Counted from the stretch's first letter, positions 17,288 through 27,540 are shown. The stretch: DNA of 64,000 bases from RGIG9041 sp045612565 (GCA_045612565.1 JAZKZG010000094.1:16994-80993); one strand, 5' to 3'. The notes: a model not told the origin generated them from the sequence alone. Numbers and translations are program-made.

Positions 17288-18475
17288 ATGTTAAAAGGAA
17301 AGCACATCGTAATCGGCGTAAGCGGTGGAATCGCGGCATACAAAATGCCGAATGTAGCGCGTACGCTAAAAAAACTCGGTGCAAAAGTCACCGTTATTAT
17401 GACCCAAAATGCCACCAATTTCATAACGCCCACAACCTTTGAGTCACTGCTTGGTACAAAGTGTCTTGTAGATACTTTTGACAGGAACTTTGAGTTTTCG
17501 GTTGAGCATGTGGCAATAGCCAAATCGGCTGATGTTGTGCTTATTGCACCTGCTACTGCCAACGTTATAGGCAAAATTGCGGGTGGTATTGCCGATGATA
17601 TGCTCACAACCACCGTTATGGCGTGTACCTGTAAAAAAATCATTGCTCCTGCAATGAATCATAATATGTATCACAACCCGATTGTTGAAGATAATATCCA
17701 AAAACTGCAACGCTTCGGTTATGAGATTATTCCTGCTGACCGCGGTATGCTTGCAAATGGCGATATCGGCGACGGCAGAATGCCCACAGAAGACGTACTT
17801 GTTGACTATGTTATCCGTGAGTGTGCATACCAAAAAGACCTTGTTGGAAGACGTGTGCTTATAACAGCGGGTGCAACGCGTGAGGCTATTGACCCTGTGC
17901 GTTTTATCACCAATCATTCATCGGGCAAAATGGGTGTTTGTCTTGCACGTGCGGCAATGCTCCGCGGTGCTGATGTTACCCTTGTTCACGGTCATATGGA
18001 AGTGGATGCTCCGCGTTTTGTAAACGCAGTCGCTGTTACGTCGGCAAAAGATATGTTTGATGCGGTGACCACACTTGCACCGCAATTTGATATTATAATA
18101 AAGGCGGCGGCAGTTGCCGATTTCACTCCGTTTACCGTGGCACAGCACAAAATCAAAAAAGCAGATGCCGATATGTCAATTCCGCTGTCGCGTACACAGG
18201 ATATTTTAAAATACCTTGGCGAACATAAAGAGAGCGGTCAGATAATCGTTGGGTTTTCGATGGAAACGGATAACGTTATTGAAAACTCGTCAAAAAAACT
18301 GCGTTCTAAAAACTGCGATATGATTTGTGCAAATTCAATTGCAACCGACGGTGCGGGTTTTGGCGTTGATACCAATATTCTGACGCTTATAACCGAAAAA
18401 GAAACTACTCGGCTCAAAAAAATGTCAAAAGACGATGTCTCACATGAAATACTAACAAAAATCCTTAGTCTTTAA
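17288..18475 (+). CDS. coaBC: Bifunctional phosphopantothenoylcysteine decarboxylase / phosphopantothenate-cysteine ligase
   Basis: 395 residues from ATG 17288, after a G-rich site at 17275-17280. The N-terminal CoaC half is a flavoprotein with VSGGIAAYK, the active-site His in SVEHVAIAK, a PASANT-like PATANV and the substrate-clamp APAMNHNMY. The C-terminal CoaB half starts about residue 185 (RRVLITAGATREAIDPVRFI) and has the KIKK element. Together they convert 4'-phosphopantothenate to 4'-phosphopantetheine. An in-frame ATG at 17177 would add 37 residues of untypical sequence without a ribosome site. The stop codon is inside the terminator hairpin. Confidence 0.95.
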   Translation: MLKGKHIVIGVSGGIAAYKMPNVARTLKKLGAKVTVIMTQNATNFITPTTFESLLGTKCLVDTFDRNFEFSVEHVAIAKSADVVLIAPATANVIGKIAGGIADDMLTTTVMACTCKKIIAPAMNHNMYHNPIVEDNIQKLQRFGYEIIPADRGMLANGDIGDGRMPTEDVLVDYVIRECAYQKDLVGRRVLITAGATREAIDPVRFITNHSSGKMGVCLARAAMLRGADVTLVHGHMEVDAPRFVNAVAVTSAKDMFDAVTTLAPQFDIIIKAAAVADFTPFTVAQHKIKKADADMSIPLSRTQDILKYLGEHKESGQIIVGFSMETDNVIENSSKKLRSKNCDMICANSIATDGAGFGVDTNILTLITEKETTRLKKMSKDDVSHEILTKILSL

Positions 18476-18490
18476 CTAAGGATTTTTTTG
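18461..18490 (+). terminator. Terminator overlapping the coaBC stop
   Basis: ATCCTTAGT (18461-18469) pairs with ACTAAGGAT (18475-18483), followed by seven Ts. The coaBC stop codon lies in the loop. Confidence 0.85.
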
Positions 18491-18529
18491 TTTAAATTAC
18501 ACAAAATCGGCTCTTCAAATTCTACTTTG

Positions 18530-18554
18530 TATATGCAAAAAATGATTGCATATA
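18530..18554. promoter_or_regulatory. Perfect inverted repeat upstream of the giant surface gene
   Basis: TATATGCAA (18530-18538) and TTGCATATA (18546-18554) are exact complements separated by seven bases, 62 bases before the 2407-residue surface protein. It may be a regulator site; the promoter itself is not obvious. Confidence 0.45.
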
Positions 18555-18615
18555 TATTCTATAAATAGTAAACTTAGATTAAGCATTATATAAATTAAAA
18601 AAGGAGAAAAACCAA

Positions 18616-21600
18616 ATGAAACGAATAATTTCTTGGGCACTAACGGTTATGATGATAATCGGATGCTTAGGTAGTTTCTCAACAGCGGCATTTGCTGCGG
18701 TTGATACAAGCAACCCGATTTCAATAACCCAGTGGCACGATGAAACAGGCATCATCAAAGACGGCTTTGGTGTGCTTGTGCCCGATAACACAACAACATC
18801 AACTGTTGAATTTGTGTGGCAGGGCGGCTACTATACCGCAACTGTAGGCACCGATGCCTTCAAAACAGTAGCGGCAGCACGTAGTGCGGGTAAAAAACAG
18901 TTAATCCTACCTGCTTTAACCTACGGCAAACTCGATATTTCGGGTTCAATCGAACTGTACGGTAACCACTTTGGAAAAAATCCCAATGTTATTGGCGAAG
19001 ACAGAACACAAGACTGGACACTGAATGAAGAGTGGAAGAGCAATGTAACAACCGTTACAGGCAACATTAATATTCAAAATGTTGCAACTCCCACATCGGT
19101 AAAGGGAACCGTCATTGTTATTGACGGCTTAAAACTTAACGGCTCATTTATGGATAATGCACGTAATGTTTCAAAGTATCCCACGAGCATAAAACTTTCA
19201 AATATGCATTTTGGATTTACAACATCAGCAACCCGCATTTTTGAACTTGCTAACAAAAATGCAAACAATGCTGATGAGTCAATTCTGAATGTGGATAGTT
19301 TTATTGTTGAAAATTCACGTTTTGATTACCCCAATAAAACAGATTCAAACCGCACATTCAACGAATACAGTCCCAAAACACTCATAGTTAACAACAACTA
19401 TTTCGGTAAGGGCTTTTCACGTCTTGGATGGTTCAAACAACAGGTGTCGGTTAAAGAAGGTCACCTTGAACTGTCAAACAACTATTTCAGAGAAGGTAAA
19501 TACATAATAAACCTTTGCGGTGGTGTAAACGTATTTAAGGGTAAATATACCGATACAAACAGCGTTGCCAAGTTCAACAACAACATTGTTTATAACTCGG
19601 CTGTTGACGGTGCACTTGAAATAGGCCCTGCTTATTTTGCAAGTACCGAGGTTATGGGAAATGTGTTTGTTGACACAAAAAATCTTGATAAACACGCCAT
19701 TTCGACTCCTATATACAACGAAATGTTTGCAGGTGTAAGCTATGCTGATGTAATAACCATCAAAGGCAACCGCTTTGTAGGTGTATCTGACCACCTTAAA
19801 TTAAACGAGGGTACCGTAAGCCTTTCAAAAGACAATGCAAACTATCATTCGATGTATACCGAAGATTTTGCAAACGCTCAGAACGGCACACAGATTTACG
19901 GCGCACTCAAAGACAGCGACTATTACCTCGACTTCAATGCAACCACCCTTGCATCAGAGGCTGTTATGAAAGCAGACCGCGAGGGTATGAGTGTTGTTTC
20001 AAAATCAAATGTTGCATCAATTGTAATTGCAAAAGACGAAAACTATATCCCGTCACTCAAAACAGTAAAAGACGTACCGTTTACTCTTTATTCTGACAAA
20101 GAGCATAAAAATGCGGTAAGCACAATTTCGGGTGCAGACGTCGGCGACGGCAGACTCTATTATGCAAGAGCAATCACCGAAACAAACGTTGTAATCGACT
20201 ATACTGTTGTGATTTCGGCTGGCGATAAAAACGCACCCGCTTATGAAGGCGCATACCTGCTTTATGACAAGACTGAGGATATGCCAGTGGGCGCAAAATT
20301 TGTTGCGACCTATAAGGGCAAAGAATATACCTTCACAGTAGGTGTTGACGCATTCCCGTCACTTGCACAGATAAGCGTACAGCACAAAAAAGACGAAACA
20401 ATCAACGTAATTATGCTTTCAGGTGCTTATGAAGGCGGCTATAACGTTACAGGCGACTTTAACATCGTTGGTGACAACACAGTCCTCAAAAATGGCTTCA
20501 AGACCGACGGTCCTGTTAAAATTGCGTGTGTGGGCGACTCGATTACCGAGGCGGTAATGTATGGCGGCCGCGCAACATGGGGCTATCCCGCACGTCTTAA
20601 CGACCTTCTTGACGCATCATACGGCGAGGGTAATTACGAAGTTAAAAACTTCGGTAAAGGTAACTCGTCACTCCAACAGATTAATACAACCACAACAACC
20701 AATTTGAAAACTGCCAACCGTTCGCAGTATAATCAGGGTTCGTGGTATTATTCGGCACTCAATTACAACCCCGACGTTGTAATGGTTATGATCGGTCATA
20801 ACGATACACAGGTAGCAGAAACCGATCATATCTATAAATCGGCGGCAAACTATAAAAAGTATTATGTTGACCTTATTGAGAGTTTCAAAGAACTCCCCTC
20901 AAATCCGCAGATTATTGTTGTAAGCTGTCATGCAAGAGCGGCGGGATTCCGCGGAGATCTTGTTGAAAGATGTATAATCCCTGTTCAGAAAGAACTTGCA
21001 GAACGCTATAACACAATCTTTGTAGATACGTTTACCGTAACAAACGGTATGAAAAATGCCGCCGACGGCGTGTACTCAACTGACGGACTGCATCTCACAC
21101 CCAAGGGCTATGCTCTTCTTGCAGGTCTTATCAAAGACGGTACCGACGGTATCTATTCATCAAAACGCGCTGTTACACTTGACGGCGTTACAGTTGACGA
21201 AAATGCCGAGGTTGTAACAAAAACCGCAAAAATCAAGATTGCTGCTATGGGTGATCAGACTACATACGGTTCAAAATCGTATATTAACTATCCGACAGCA
21301 CTCGGTCAAATCCTTGGCGATGGCTATGAGGTACGCAATTACGGTGAATGTGATATAACCACCAAAAACTATTACACTGATAAAGAATACGGCGAAATAG
21401 GCGACTATCAGTCGGCACTCGCATGGAAACCTGATGTTGCAATTCTCGGCTTTGGCGCGAACAACAGTACAAATACTGCATTTACAAACAGTTATCAGTC
21501 GATGATTGACGAACTTAAGGCACAGGGTACAAAGATTTATCTTCTGACTTCGCTTAAAAAATCGATTAATACCAAAATAACCGAACTTGCAGCAGCAAAT

Positions 21601-24600
21601 GAACTTGAAGTAATTGATATCTATACCTATGCAAAAGAAAATCTGAGCGACTATAAACTGTCAACTTACCTTTTTGACGAGGTGGGTAACACCAAGTTTG
21701 CAGAATTTGTTGCAAAAGAGGCTTTTGACGTTAATCCCCCTGAAAAAGCCACTGAGTTTGTTCTTGGCGGACAGCAGTTTAAAGACTATACTTCGGACTA
21801 TATCCCCGTAACAGATGCACCGCTCTTTACACAGCGCGACGACAGCGCTCTCACAATCAAAAACGATGCAGTTGCCGTTATTGAACTTGCATCCAAAAAG
21901 ACTTCGGGCGACAGCATTATTGCACGGTGGGACGGACAGTATTATAAATTCACTGTCGGCGTAAACGCATTCGGCACACTCGCCGAGGCACTTTCAACCG
22001 ATGTAAAACAGATAATCGTTCCCACAGGTCTTATTTCGAAGTTCGAGGTAACACGCTCGGTTGAAATTTACGGTGCAAACTACAACATTCATCCGTGGAC
22101 TGTTGAAGGCGGCGAAAAGGTTGTTCAAAGTGCCGATTGGGGTAAATACGGCGAAAGTGTAATTTATCAGACAGATATCGTTATCACTAAAGAGGCTGTT
22201 GGCGCAAATATCCTTATTTCAGGCTTCAGAATGACACGTGGCTTTAACGATACCGCTCGTCCGCTTTCTTCTGAAAATACAAGCATTACTCTCAAAAATA
22301 ATATTCTTGACCGTTGCTTTGAGACGGGTGATTTCCGCGAATTCAATCTCCTCAACGCAAACAATACAAATTCATCGAACACATCGGTTGAAAATAATGA
22401 CGAGTTCACCATCAAGAATATGATGTTCCAGAATCACTCTCCAAATACAGGTCATGCACTGTTCCAGGAACAGTTACCGTCATTCTTTACAATTGACGGC
22501 TTTGGCTGTAATTCAAAAATGACAACCTTTGGCTTCCCCAAGTGGGGCTATGGTACAAAGCAGGGTAAAATGACCCTTAAAAACTGCTTTATTAAAGACG
22601 TAAATGCTTCTTCATCGCGTTTCCCGTATCTTATAAACTTCTCGGGTCATTTTGGAAGCGCAAACCTCACTGACCAGCAGATTTCAAATCTTGATTTATC
22701 ACTTGAAATAAGTAACAACACCTTTATCGACTGCTACACCGGCGGTACAGATGGCGCAGTTATTATCTGGCCGGCATCGTATACAGATATTGTTGTTGAC
22801 GGCAACACTCTTGTTTCGACAAATGATATTAATAACCGCGGATTCCAGTGGAAAGGTCAGTCGGATTTCCGATCCAATGATAAAAACTTTACCGATAGAA
22901 TTACATTTAAAAACAACCGAATCATCGGTTACATTGCATCGCACTATGTAAATGATCTTACAAAACTCGATCTTTCGGATAACTATTTCGAAACATACAC
23001 ACTTTCGTACAGAAACGGTGTGACAGGCGATATTCCTGCCGATATCGACGCAAACTACTATCTCGATTATAAACTCACAACCCGAATCGGCGATATGGCA
23101 CCAAACAGCGTAAACGCTATCCACGCACTTTCGGTTGATAACGTAACACGCACAATCTCGGGCTTTGCGACAGGCGATATTGCCGAACTCGGAATGTCAA
23201 ACGACATAGGCGTTGAATACACATTCTATTCGGATGCCGAGTGCAAAAACGCTATCACATCGCTTGATGTTGAACTCGGAAATGCCTCAAAGGCTTATGT
23301 AAAAGCAAAACGTGGAAATATCCAAATTGTTTATACACTGTATGTAATTGGTATAAAAGATGTTGCGGATATCGGTTCTGCCGATACCAACACAACCCTT
23401 GAGGGTATTGATGATGCAACACTCTGGTACCCCTCACTCTACGGTGCGCCCAACGGTATCAAGGTAATTTCTTACTACGACGGCAAACCCGTTGAGTTTA
23501 CAACAGGTGTTAATGTTGCTTCGTCAGCAGGTGAGATGGGTCTTTACGGTGACGATATCATCTTCCCCGATAACATCACCGAAATCGACGGCCTTGAACT
23601 TGTTACTGCAGTAAATGTTTACAGCGCGGTTGCAAACATCAAGGGCATCAAGATGCGTAAGGTTAAAATTGCGTGTGTGGGTGACTCGATTACCGACGGT
23701 GTAATCAATGGCGGACGTCAGGATTCATACCCCACCACAATGCAAAACCTCCTTGGAACAAACAGTTATGATATTCAGAACTTCGGCGGCAGCGGTGCTA
23801 CCGCACAGTATATCGAGTATCTGCGCTTAAACGCTAATGAAGGCGACCGTGAGCGTCAGTACAGAGTACTCCGCAAGTCGATGTACGAACAGAGTATTGC
23901 ATACAACGGTGACGTTGTTATCATCGGCCTCGGTGCAAACGACTCGGCTGTTAATGAGCCTGTACGTTGGCTTTCAAACTATAACTTTATTGACCAATAT
24001 ATTGACCTCATCCGTGAGTATCAGTCACTTCCCTCAAAACCCGCGGTTTATATTACAACCACCACGGCACGTTATGACCAGGCAGTTGCAACTGTACTCA
24101 TTCAGGAAAATATGCGCTATATCGAGCAGGTAATTGCCGATATTACAGGTGCTGAGATTATTGACCTCAACACTCTTATGGACTATATGTTCAAGTCTAC
24201 CGCAACCGAGTATTCCAGCGATAGACTTCACCCCACCGCAAAAGGATATCACGAGATGGGTAAAATTATCGCAGACGAGGTGACAAAAACACTTGCACCT
24301 ATCGGCGAAAATACTATCACTGTAAACGGCGGTACTGTTTCGGGTGTGATAGAGTCAAGTGTTGCAAAAACAAACCTGGCTCTTAATGATAATACACTTG
24401 TTATCGACTCGCAAATCATCAACGGCAGCAATATTGTAGGTGTTGATCTCCACAACGCTGTTGTTAAAAAGAATGATAAAGTTGTGTCGGAATTTGATGC
24501 AGCTGAACTTATCACAAGCGGCGGCAGTGTTAAGGTTGACCTTGGTGTTGCCGATGTTGAAACAACCTATCAGTCAACTCCCGCAATTACTGTTACAAAC

Positions 24601-25839
24601 AACAACCCCGCAGTGCTCTTACAGGCAGTTCAGGCACAGAACGAGGGCGCAGATAACTTTGAATGTGAAGGCATCAAACAACTTTTGACAGTTGACACAA
24701 GCACACTTTCAAATGAAGAGGCACAAAATATTATCAGCGCAATCCGCACCGGCAAACACGTAATGACTGACGTTGATGCTACATTGCCAGACTGTGAAAA
24801 CGGCGGAAACAGCGCCCACAAGATATGTATCTACTGTGGACACAAAGAAGGCTTTGTTCCAACTGAACCGAATGGTCACGAAACCGTTAAGGTGACAGGT
24901 AAAAAAGCAACCTGTACAGCAGATGGTTATAAAGATTACTTCAAGTGTGAAACTTGCGGTAAAATCTTTGCTGACGAAGCTGCTAAGACTGCAATTGCAG
25001 ATCTCGAAGCATGGAAACTTGCAGACGGTAAGATTGCAAAAGTTGCTCACGTTTGGGGCGAATATGTTTATAACAATGACGCTACAACCGAAAAAGACGG
25101 CACAAAGACTGCTAAATGTAACAACTGTGACGCTACAGACGTTAAGGTAGCAGAGGGTACAAAACTCGAAAAACCTGCAGATAAACCTGCAGATAAACCT
25201 GAAGACAAACCCGAAGAGAAGCCTGAAGAAAAACCCGAAGTTGAAATCAAAGATACTTCTAAGATCTTCAAAGATATCAAGGCTAAAGGCTGGTATAGAA
25301 ATGCGGTTGACTATTGCTACAGCTACGGATTTATTGCAGGTACTGCAAAAGATACGTTTGGCCGCACAACCAACGTAACACGCGGTATGTTTATTACGGT
25401 TCTCGCGCGTATTGCCGGCGTTGACACAACAAGCAAGGGCGTTAATAAAGTTGAAACTAAGTTTACTGATGTTAAATCGGGCAAATACTATACTGCTGCT
25501 ATCAAGTGGGCAAACGAAAATAGTATTGTAAACGGTACAAGCAAAACCACCTTTGGTCCCGATAATGCAATCAGCCGTCAGGACCTTTGCGTAATGCTTG
25601 TGAACTATGCAAACTTTATGAAAGTTGACCTGAAGGCATCTGTAAAAGAACTTTCGTTCAAGGATGCAAAAACCATCAGAAAGTATGCAAAAGATGCCGT
25701 TAAGGTTTGCCAGATGGCAGGTATTGTAACCGGTTATGCAAACGGAAACGAGTTTGATTTCAAACCTCAGAATACCGCATCACGTGCCGAGGCTGCACAA
25801 ATCCTTTATGTATTCCATCAAACCTTTATAGCAAAATAA
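18616..25839 (+). CDS. Giant SLH surface protein with three SGNH-hydrolase units
   Basis: 2407 residues, with a signal peptide ending near AAFAA (about 28). A module with a W/Y-x-G...F-T-x-G-V/T-x-A-F core recurs near residues 66, 566, 1105 and 1621; after the first and third come long Asn-rich beta-helix-like stretches. SGNH units follow: unit 1 with GDSIT (Ser642), GHND (Asn729) and DGLH (Asp823, His826); unit 2 with GDQTT (Gln881 for Ser), GANN (Asn949) and DEVG (Gly1024 for His); unit 3 with GDSIT (Ser1691), GAND (Asn1775) and DRLH (Asp1869, His1872). Units 1 and 3 should be esterases, unit 2 a pseudoenzyme. Then come Cys-pair repeats (about 2070-2185), a Pro/Glu/Lys linker, and three SLH domains (about 2213-2405). 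Probably a cell-wall-held glycan deacetylase or binder. Confidence 0.92.
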   Translation: MKRIISWALTVMMIIGCLGSFSTAAFAAVDTSNPISITQWHDETGIIKDGFGVLVPDNTTTSTVEFVWQGGYYTATVGTDAFKTVAAARSAGKKQLILPALTYGKLDISGSIELYGNHFGKNPNVIGEDRTQDWTLNEEWKSNVTTVTGNINIQNVATPTSVKGTVIVIDGLKLNGSFMDNARNVSKYPTSIKLSNMHFGFTTSATRIFELANKNANNADESILNVDSFIVENSRFDYPNKTDSNRTFNEYSPKTLIVNNNYFGKGFSRLGWFKQQVSVKEGHLELSNNYFREGKYIINLCGGVNVFKGKYTDTNSVAKFNNNIVYNSAVDGALEIGPAYFASTEVMGNVFVDTKNLDKHAISTPIYNEMFAGVSYADVITIKGNRFVGVSDHLKLNEGTVSLSKDNANYHSMYTEDFANAQNGTQIYGALKDSDYYLDFNATTLASEAVMKADREGMSVVSKSNVASIVIAKDENYIPSLKTVKDVPFTLYSDKEHKNAVSTISGADVGDGRLYYARAITETNVVIDYTVVISAGDKNAPAYEGAYLLYDKTEDMPVGAKFVATYKGKEYTFTVGVDAFPSLAQISVQHKKDETINVIMLSGAYEGGYNVTGDFNIVGDNTVLKNGFKTDGPVKIACVGDSITEAVMYGGRATWGYPARLNDLLDASYGEGNYEVKNFGKGNSSLQQINTTTTTNLKTANRSQYNQGSWYYSALNYNPDVVMVMIGHNDTQVAETDHIYKSAANYKKYYVDLIESFKELPSNPQIIVVSCHARAAGFRGDLVERCIIPVQKELAERYNTIFVDTFTVTNGMKNAADGVYSTDGLHLTPKGYALLAGLIKDGTDGIYSSKRAVTLDGVTVDENAEVVTKTAKIKIAAMGDQTTYGSKSYINYPTALGQILGDGYEVRNYGECDITTKNYYTDKEYGEIGDYQSALAWKPDVAILGFGANNSTNTAFTNSYQSMIDELKAQGTKIYLLTSLKKSINTKITELAAANELEVIDIYTYAKENLSDYKLSTYLFDEVGNTKFAEFVAKEAFDVNPPEKATEFVLGGQQFKDYTSDYIPVTDAPLFTQRDDSALTIKNDAVAVIELASKKTSGDSIIARWDGQYYKFTVGVNAFGTLAEALSTDVKQIIVPTGLISKFEVTRSVEIYGANYNIHPWTVEGGEKVVQSADWGKYGESVIYQTDIVITKEAVGANILISGFRMTRGFNDTARPLSSENTSITLKNNILDRCFETGDFREFNLLNANNTNSSNTSVENNDEFTIKNMMFQNHSPNTGHALFQEQLPSFFTIDGFGCNSKMTTFGFPKWGYGTKQGKMTLKNCFIKDVNASSSRFPYLINFSGHFGSANLTDQQISNLDLSLEISNNTFIDCYTGGTDGAVIIWPASYTDIVVDGNTLVSTNDINNRGFQWKGQSDFRSNDKNFTDRITFKNNRIIGYIASHYVNDLTKLDLSDNYFETYTLSYRNGVTGDIPADIDANYYLDYKLTTRIGDMAPNSVNAIHALSVDNVTRTISGFATGDIAELGMSNDIGVEYTFYSDAECKNAITSLDVELGNASKAYVKAKRGNIQIVYTLYVIGIKDVADIGSADTNTTLEGIDDATLWYPSLYGAPNGIKVISYYDGKPVEFTTGVNVASSAGEMGLYGDDIIFPDNITEIDGLELVTAVNVYSAVANIKGIKMRKVKIACVGDSITDGVINGGRQDSYPTTMQNLLGTNSYDIQNFGGSGATAQYIEYLRLNANEGDRERQYRVLRKSMYEQSIAYNGDVVIIGLGANDSAVNEPVRWLSNYNFIDQYIDLIREYQSLPSKPAVYITTTTARYDQAVATVLIQENMRYIEQVIADITGAEIIDLNTLMDYMFKSTATEYSSDRLHPTAKGYHEMGKIIADEVTKTLAPIGENTITVNGGTVSGVIESSVAKTNLALNDNTLVIDSQIINGSNIVGVDLHNAVVKKNDKVVSEFDAAELITSGGSVKVDLGVADVETTYQSTPAITVTNNNPAVLLQAVQAQNEGADNFECEGIKQLLTVDTSTLSNEEAQNIISAIRTGKHVMTDVDATLPDCENGGNSAHKICIYCGHKEGFVPTEPNGHETVKVTGKKATCTADGYKDYFKCETCGKIFADEAAKTAIADLEAWKLADGKIAKVAHVWGEYVYNNDATTEKDGTKTAKCNNCDATDVKVAEGTKLEKPADKPADKPEDKPEEKPEEKPEVEIKDTSKIFKDIKAKGWYRNAVDYCYSYGFIAGTAKDTFGRTTNVTRGMFITVLARIAGVDTTSKGVNKVETKFTDVKSGKYYTAAIKWANENSIVNGTSKTTFGPDNAISRQDLCVMLVNYANFMKVDLKASVKELSFKDAKTIRKYAKDAVKVCQMAGIVTGYANGNEFDFKPQNTASRAEAAQILYVFHQTFIAK
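25168..25245 (+). repeat. Short tandem repeat coding the Pro/Glu/Lys linker
   Basis: Imperfect 12-base repeats of the type AAACCTGCAGAT and AAACCCGAAGAG encode KPAD/KPED/KPEE units just before the SLH domains. This is a flexible wall-spanning linker; repeat number may vary between strains. Confidence 0.75.
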
Positions 25840-25844
25840 ATTAA

Positions 25845-25881
25845 AAAGAGTAGAATCGAAAGATTCTACTCTTTGTTTTTT
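25845..25881 (+). terminator. Rho-independent terminator
   Basis: AAAGAGTAGAATC / GATTCTACTCTTT around a GAAA loop with a T-rich tail, closing the giant SLH gene. Confidence 0.88.
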
Positions 25882-25905
25882 TGTGTTCTTTATAACGGAG
25901 GTGGC

Positions 25906-26670
25906 TTATATCATTATGTAGCCGTGGGTGTGAAGTATTGTACCGCCGTCTTGCAGATATTTTTTAAGACTTTTTTGAAGTGAAGTATTTTCGGGCGCGT
26001 TTTGTACATTGCCGTCAAAATCAAAGCCGAATACACGCTGTTTTGCCTGTGCGCTGTCATCTTCGTCAACAGTTGTTTTTGTCCATAGACGCATAAACTT
26101 TACGATATTTGAGTTTTCGTTCAAAATTCTTGTAAGATTTTCTGAAAGTAACCACGATGAACAAACAAACCTGTCGGGAGTATTTTTGGGAAAATACTTT
26201 TTAAAGAACTCACGTGCGATATCAAATGATGCGACGCACTCGCTTTCGATGAGCGGTTCGTCCTGCGGAATGTGTGTGTTAAGGACCTCTTTTCCATCCT
26301 GCTCAATTATATGAAACTGCAGACGTCCGAGACGGAACATTTGTCCTGTGTAATGATACCACAACCAGTCAAACTCGCCGATGCCGATTTTGCCTGTGAC
26401 AGTTTTATAGTTTTTAAACCATACGTTTACATCTTTAAGCGTTGCAACGGTGATTTCACGCGGAATACCGCGCTCACTGTTGATTTTAAGTGCATAGTCT
26501 GCCAAAAAGCCGAGAACGAATACCGTTTCCATACCTTTTTCGGGCTGGGGCATTTTTCCTGCAATAACCTCGTCGGCAAGTTCACGTGCGCGGTTTGCGT
26601 ACTGCACGTTTGCAAGAATTGCGTCGCGTATTTCGTTACTCTCTACAATTTCTTCAATAAAAAAGTCCAT
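25906..26670 (-). CDS. Acyltransferase-like protein (GNAT-like C-terminal domain type)
   Basis: 254 residues with no signal peptide. The middle has FRLGRLQFHIIEQDG, then THIPQDEPL, CSSWLLSENL and ENSNIVKFMRLW, a pattern I associate with proteins annotated as two-part acyltransferase-domain proteins (NAT_N plus GNAT-like C-terminal domain). No substrate is known. It is last in a three-gene operon with an amidohydrolase (3-base gap) and a HAD phosphatase. Recognition is from memory of the family pattern, so the name is tentative. Confidence 0.6.
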   Translation of the reverse strand: MDFFIEEIVESNEIRDAILANVQYANRARELADEVIAGKMPQPEKGMETVFVLGFLADYALKINSERGIPREITVATLKDVNVWFKNYKTVTGKIGIGEFDWLWYHYTGQMFRLGRLQFHIIEQDGKEVLNTHIPQDEPLIESECVASFDIAREFFKKYFPKNTPDRFVCSSWLLSENLTRILNENSNIVKFMRLWTKTTVDEDDSAQAKQRVFGFDFDGNVQNAPENTSLQKSLKKYLQDGGTILHTHGYIMI

Positions 26671-26673
26671 AAT

Positions 26674-27528
26674 TTATTCTCCCATTTTAGGCAGTTCGTG
26701 TTTAACGTCGCCGCCTGACAAAAATCTCATATAGTTTTTGTTATAAATCTTTTCGCGCGTGGTTTCGTCAACACCGAGTTCGTCAAAGAGATTTCCGTCG
26801 ATTGTAAGCCATTTTTTTACCCATTCACTGCCGTATGCAACGGTTGTCTGGTCGGTACCGAACATAATGTTGTCAGCAACATCATAGCCCACCGTAAACA
26901 ACTTTGTAATAAGGTCGCGGCGGTAGATTTCGGGTGTGCCGGGGGTGAGGTCAAAAAACATTTCGCTTGATTGTTTGTGGTTGTATGATTCAAGGAACTT
27001 GCCATAAACCGCGATGCACTCGTCATACCACGGCCAAGAACAGTGAGCAAGTGCAAACTTGGTCTTTTTGAACTCGAGCATACATTCCCAGTCGACAGGC
27101 TTATTGTATTTTGAACTGTCTTTTCCGCTCCACAAAATGCCTGTATGGAATAAAACAGGAAGCCCTGTTTTTTCGATTTCAGTAAGCATTTCCATGTTCT
27201 CTTTGCAGTAGACATAGTGGTTTTCGCAAATGATTTTAAAAGCGCGTATACCGCTTTCTTTGGCATCGTGAATTTTGTCTTTTATATCCTTTTCAAAGGG
27301 GTTTACCCACAGCATAGGGATAAGACGCTCGTCTGAATTTTTGCACCAGTCCATAACGTTTTTTACGCGGTCGCGGTAATCGAGCGACAAAAGGTTCTCT
27401 TTTGATTCGAAAGGCGCTGCCGAGATAATTCCGCCGCCGTAAATACCTGCACTCTCAAGATTGTTTAAAAGACGTGCGCTGTCGGGTACACCTGTGTCAA
27501 CGTGTATGTGCATATCATAAATTTTCAT
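26674..27528 (-). CDS. Amidohydrolase-superfamily (TIM-barrel) hydrolase
   Basis: 284 residues. H7 and H9 in DMHIHVD form the HxH metal motif; VLFHTG and LAHCSW supply later His ligands and MFGTDQTT the C-terminal Asp. This is the layout of the amidohydrolase_2 (PF04909) group, which includes metal-dependent hydrolases and decarboxylases. The substrate is unknown. It sits between a Cof-type HAD phosphatase and an acyltransferase-like gene, all on the minus strand and closely spaced. Confidence 0.82.
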   Translation of the reverse strand: MKIYDMHIHVDTGVPDSARLLNNLESAGIYGGGIISAAPFESKENLLSLDYRDRVKNVMDWCKNSDERLIPMLWVNPFEKDIKDKIHDAKESGIRAFKIICENHYVYCKENMEMLTEIEKTGLPVLFHTGILWSGKDSSKYNKPVDWECMLEFKKTKFALAHCSWPWYDECIAVYGKFLESYNHKQSSEMFFDLTPGTPEIYRRDLITKLFTVGYDVADNIMFGTDQTTVAYGSEWVKKWLTIDGNLFDELGVDETTREKIYNKNYMRFLSGGDVKHELPKMGE

Positions 27529-27540
27529 AGAATACCTCTT

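Noticed and set aside
25168..25245. CRISPR-like repeat
   Set aside because: The repeats are short, in frame, without unique spacers, and encode a Pro/Glu/Lys linker. No CRISPR array was seen in the window.
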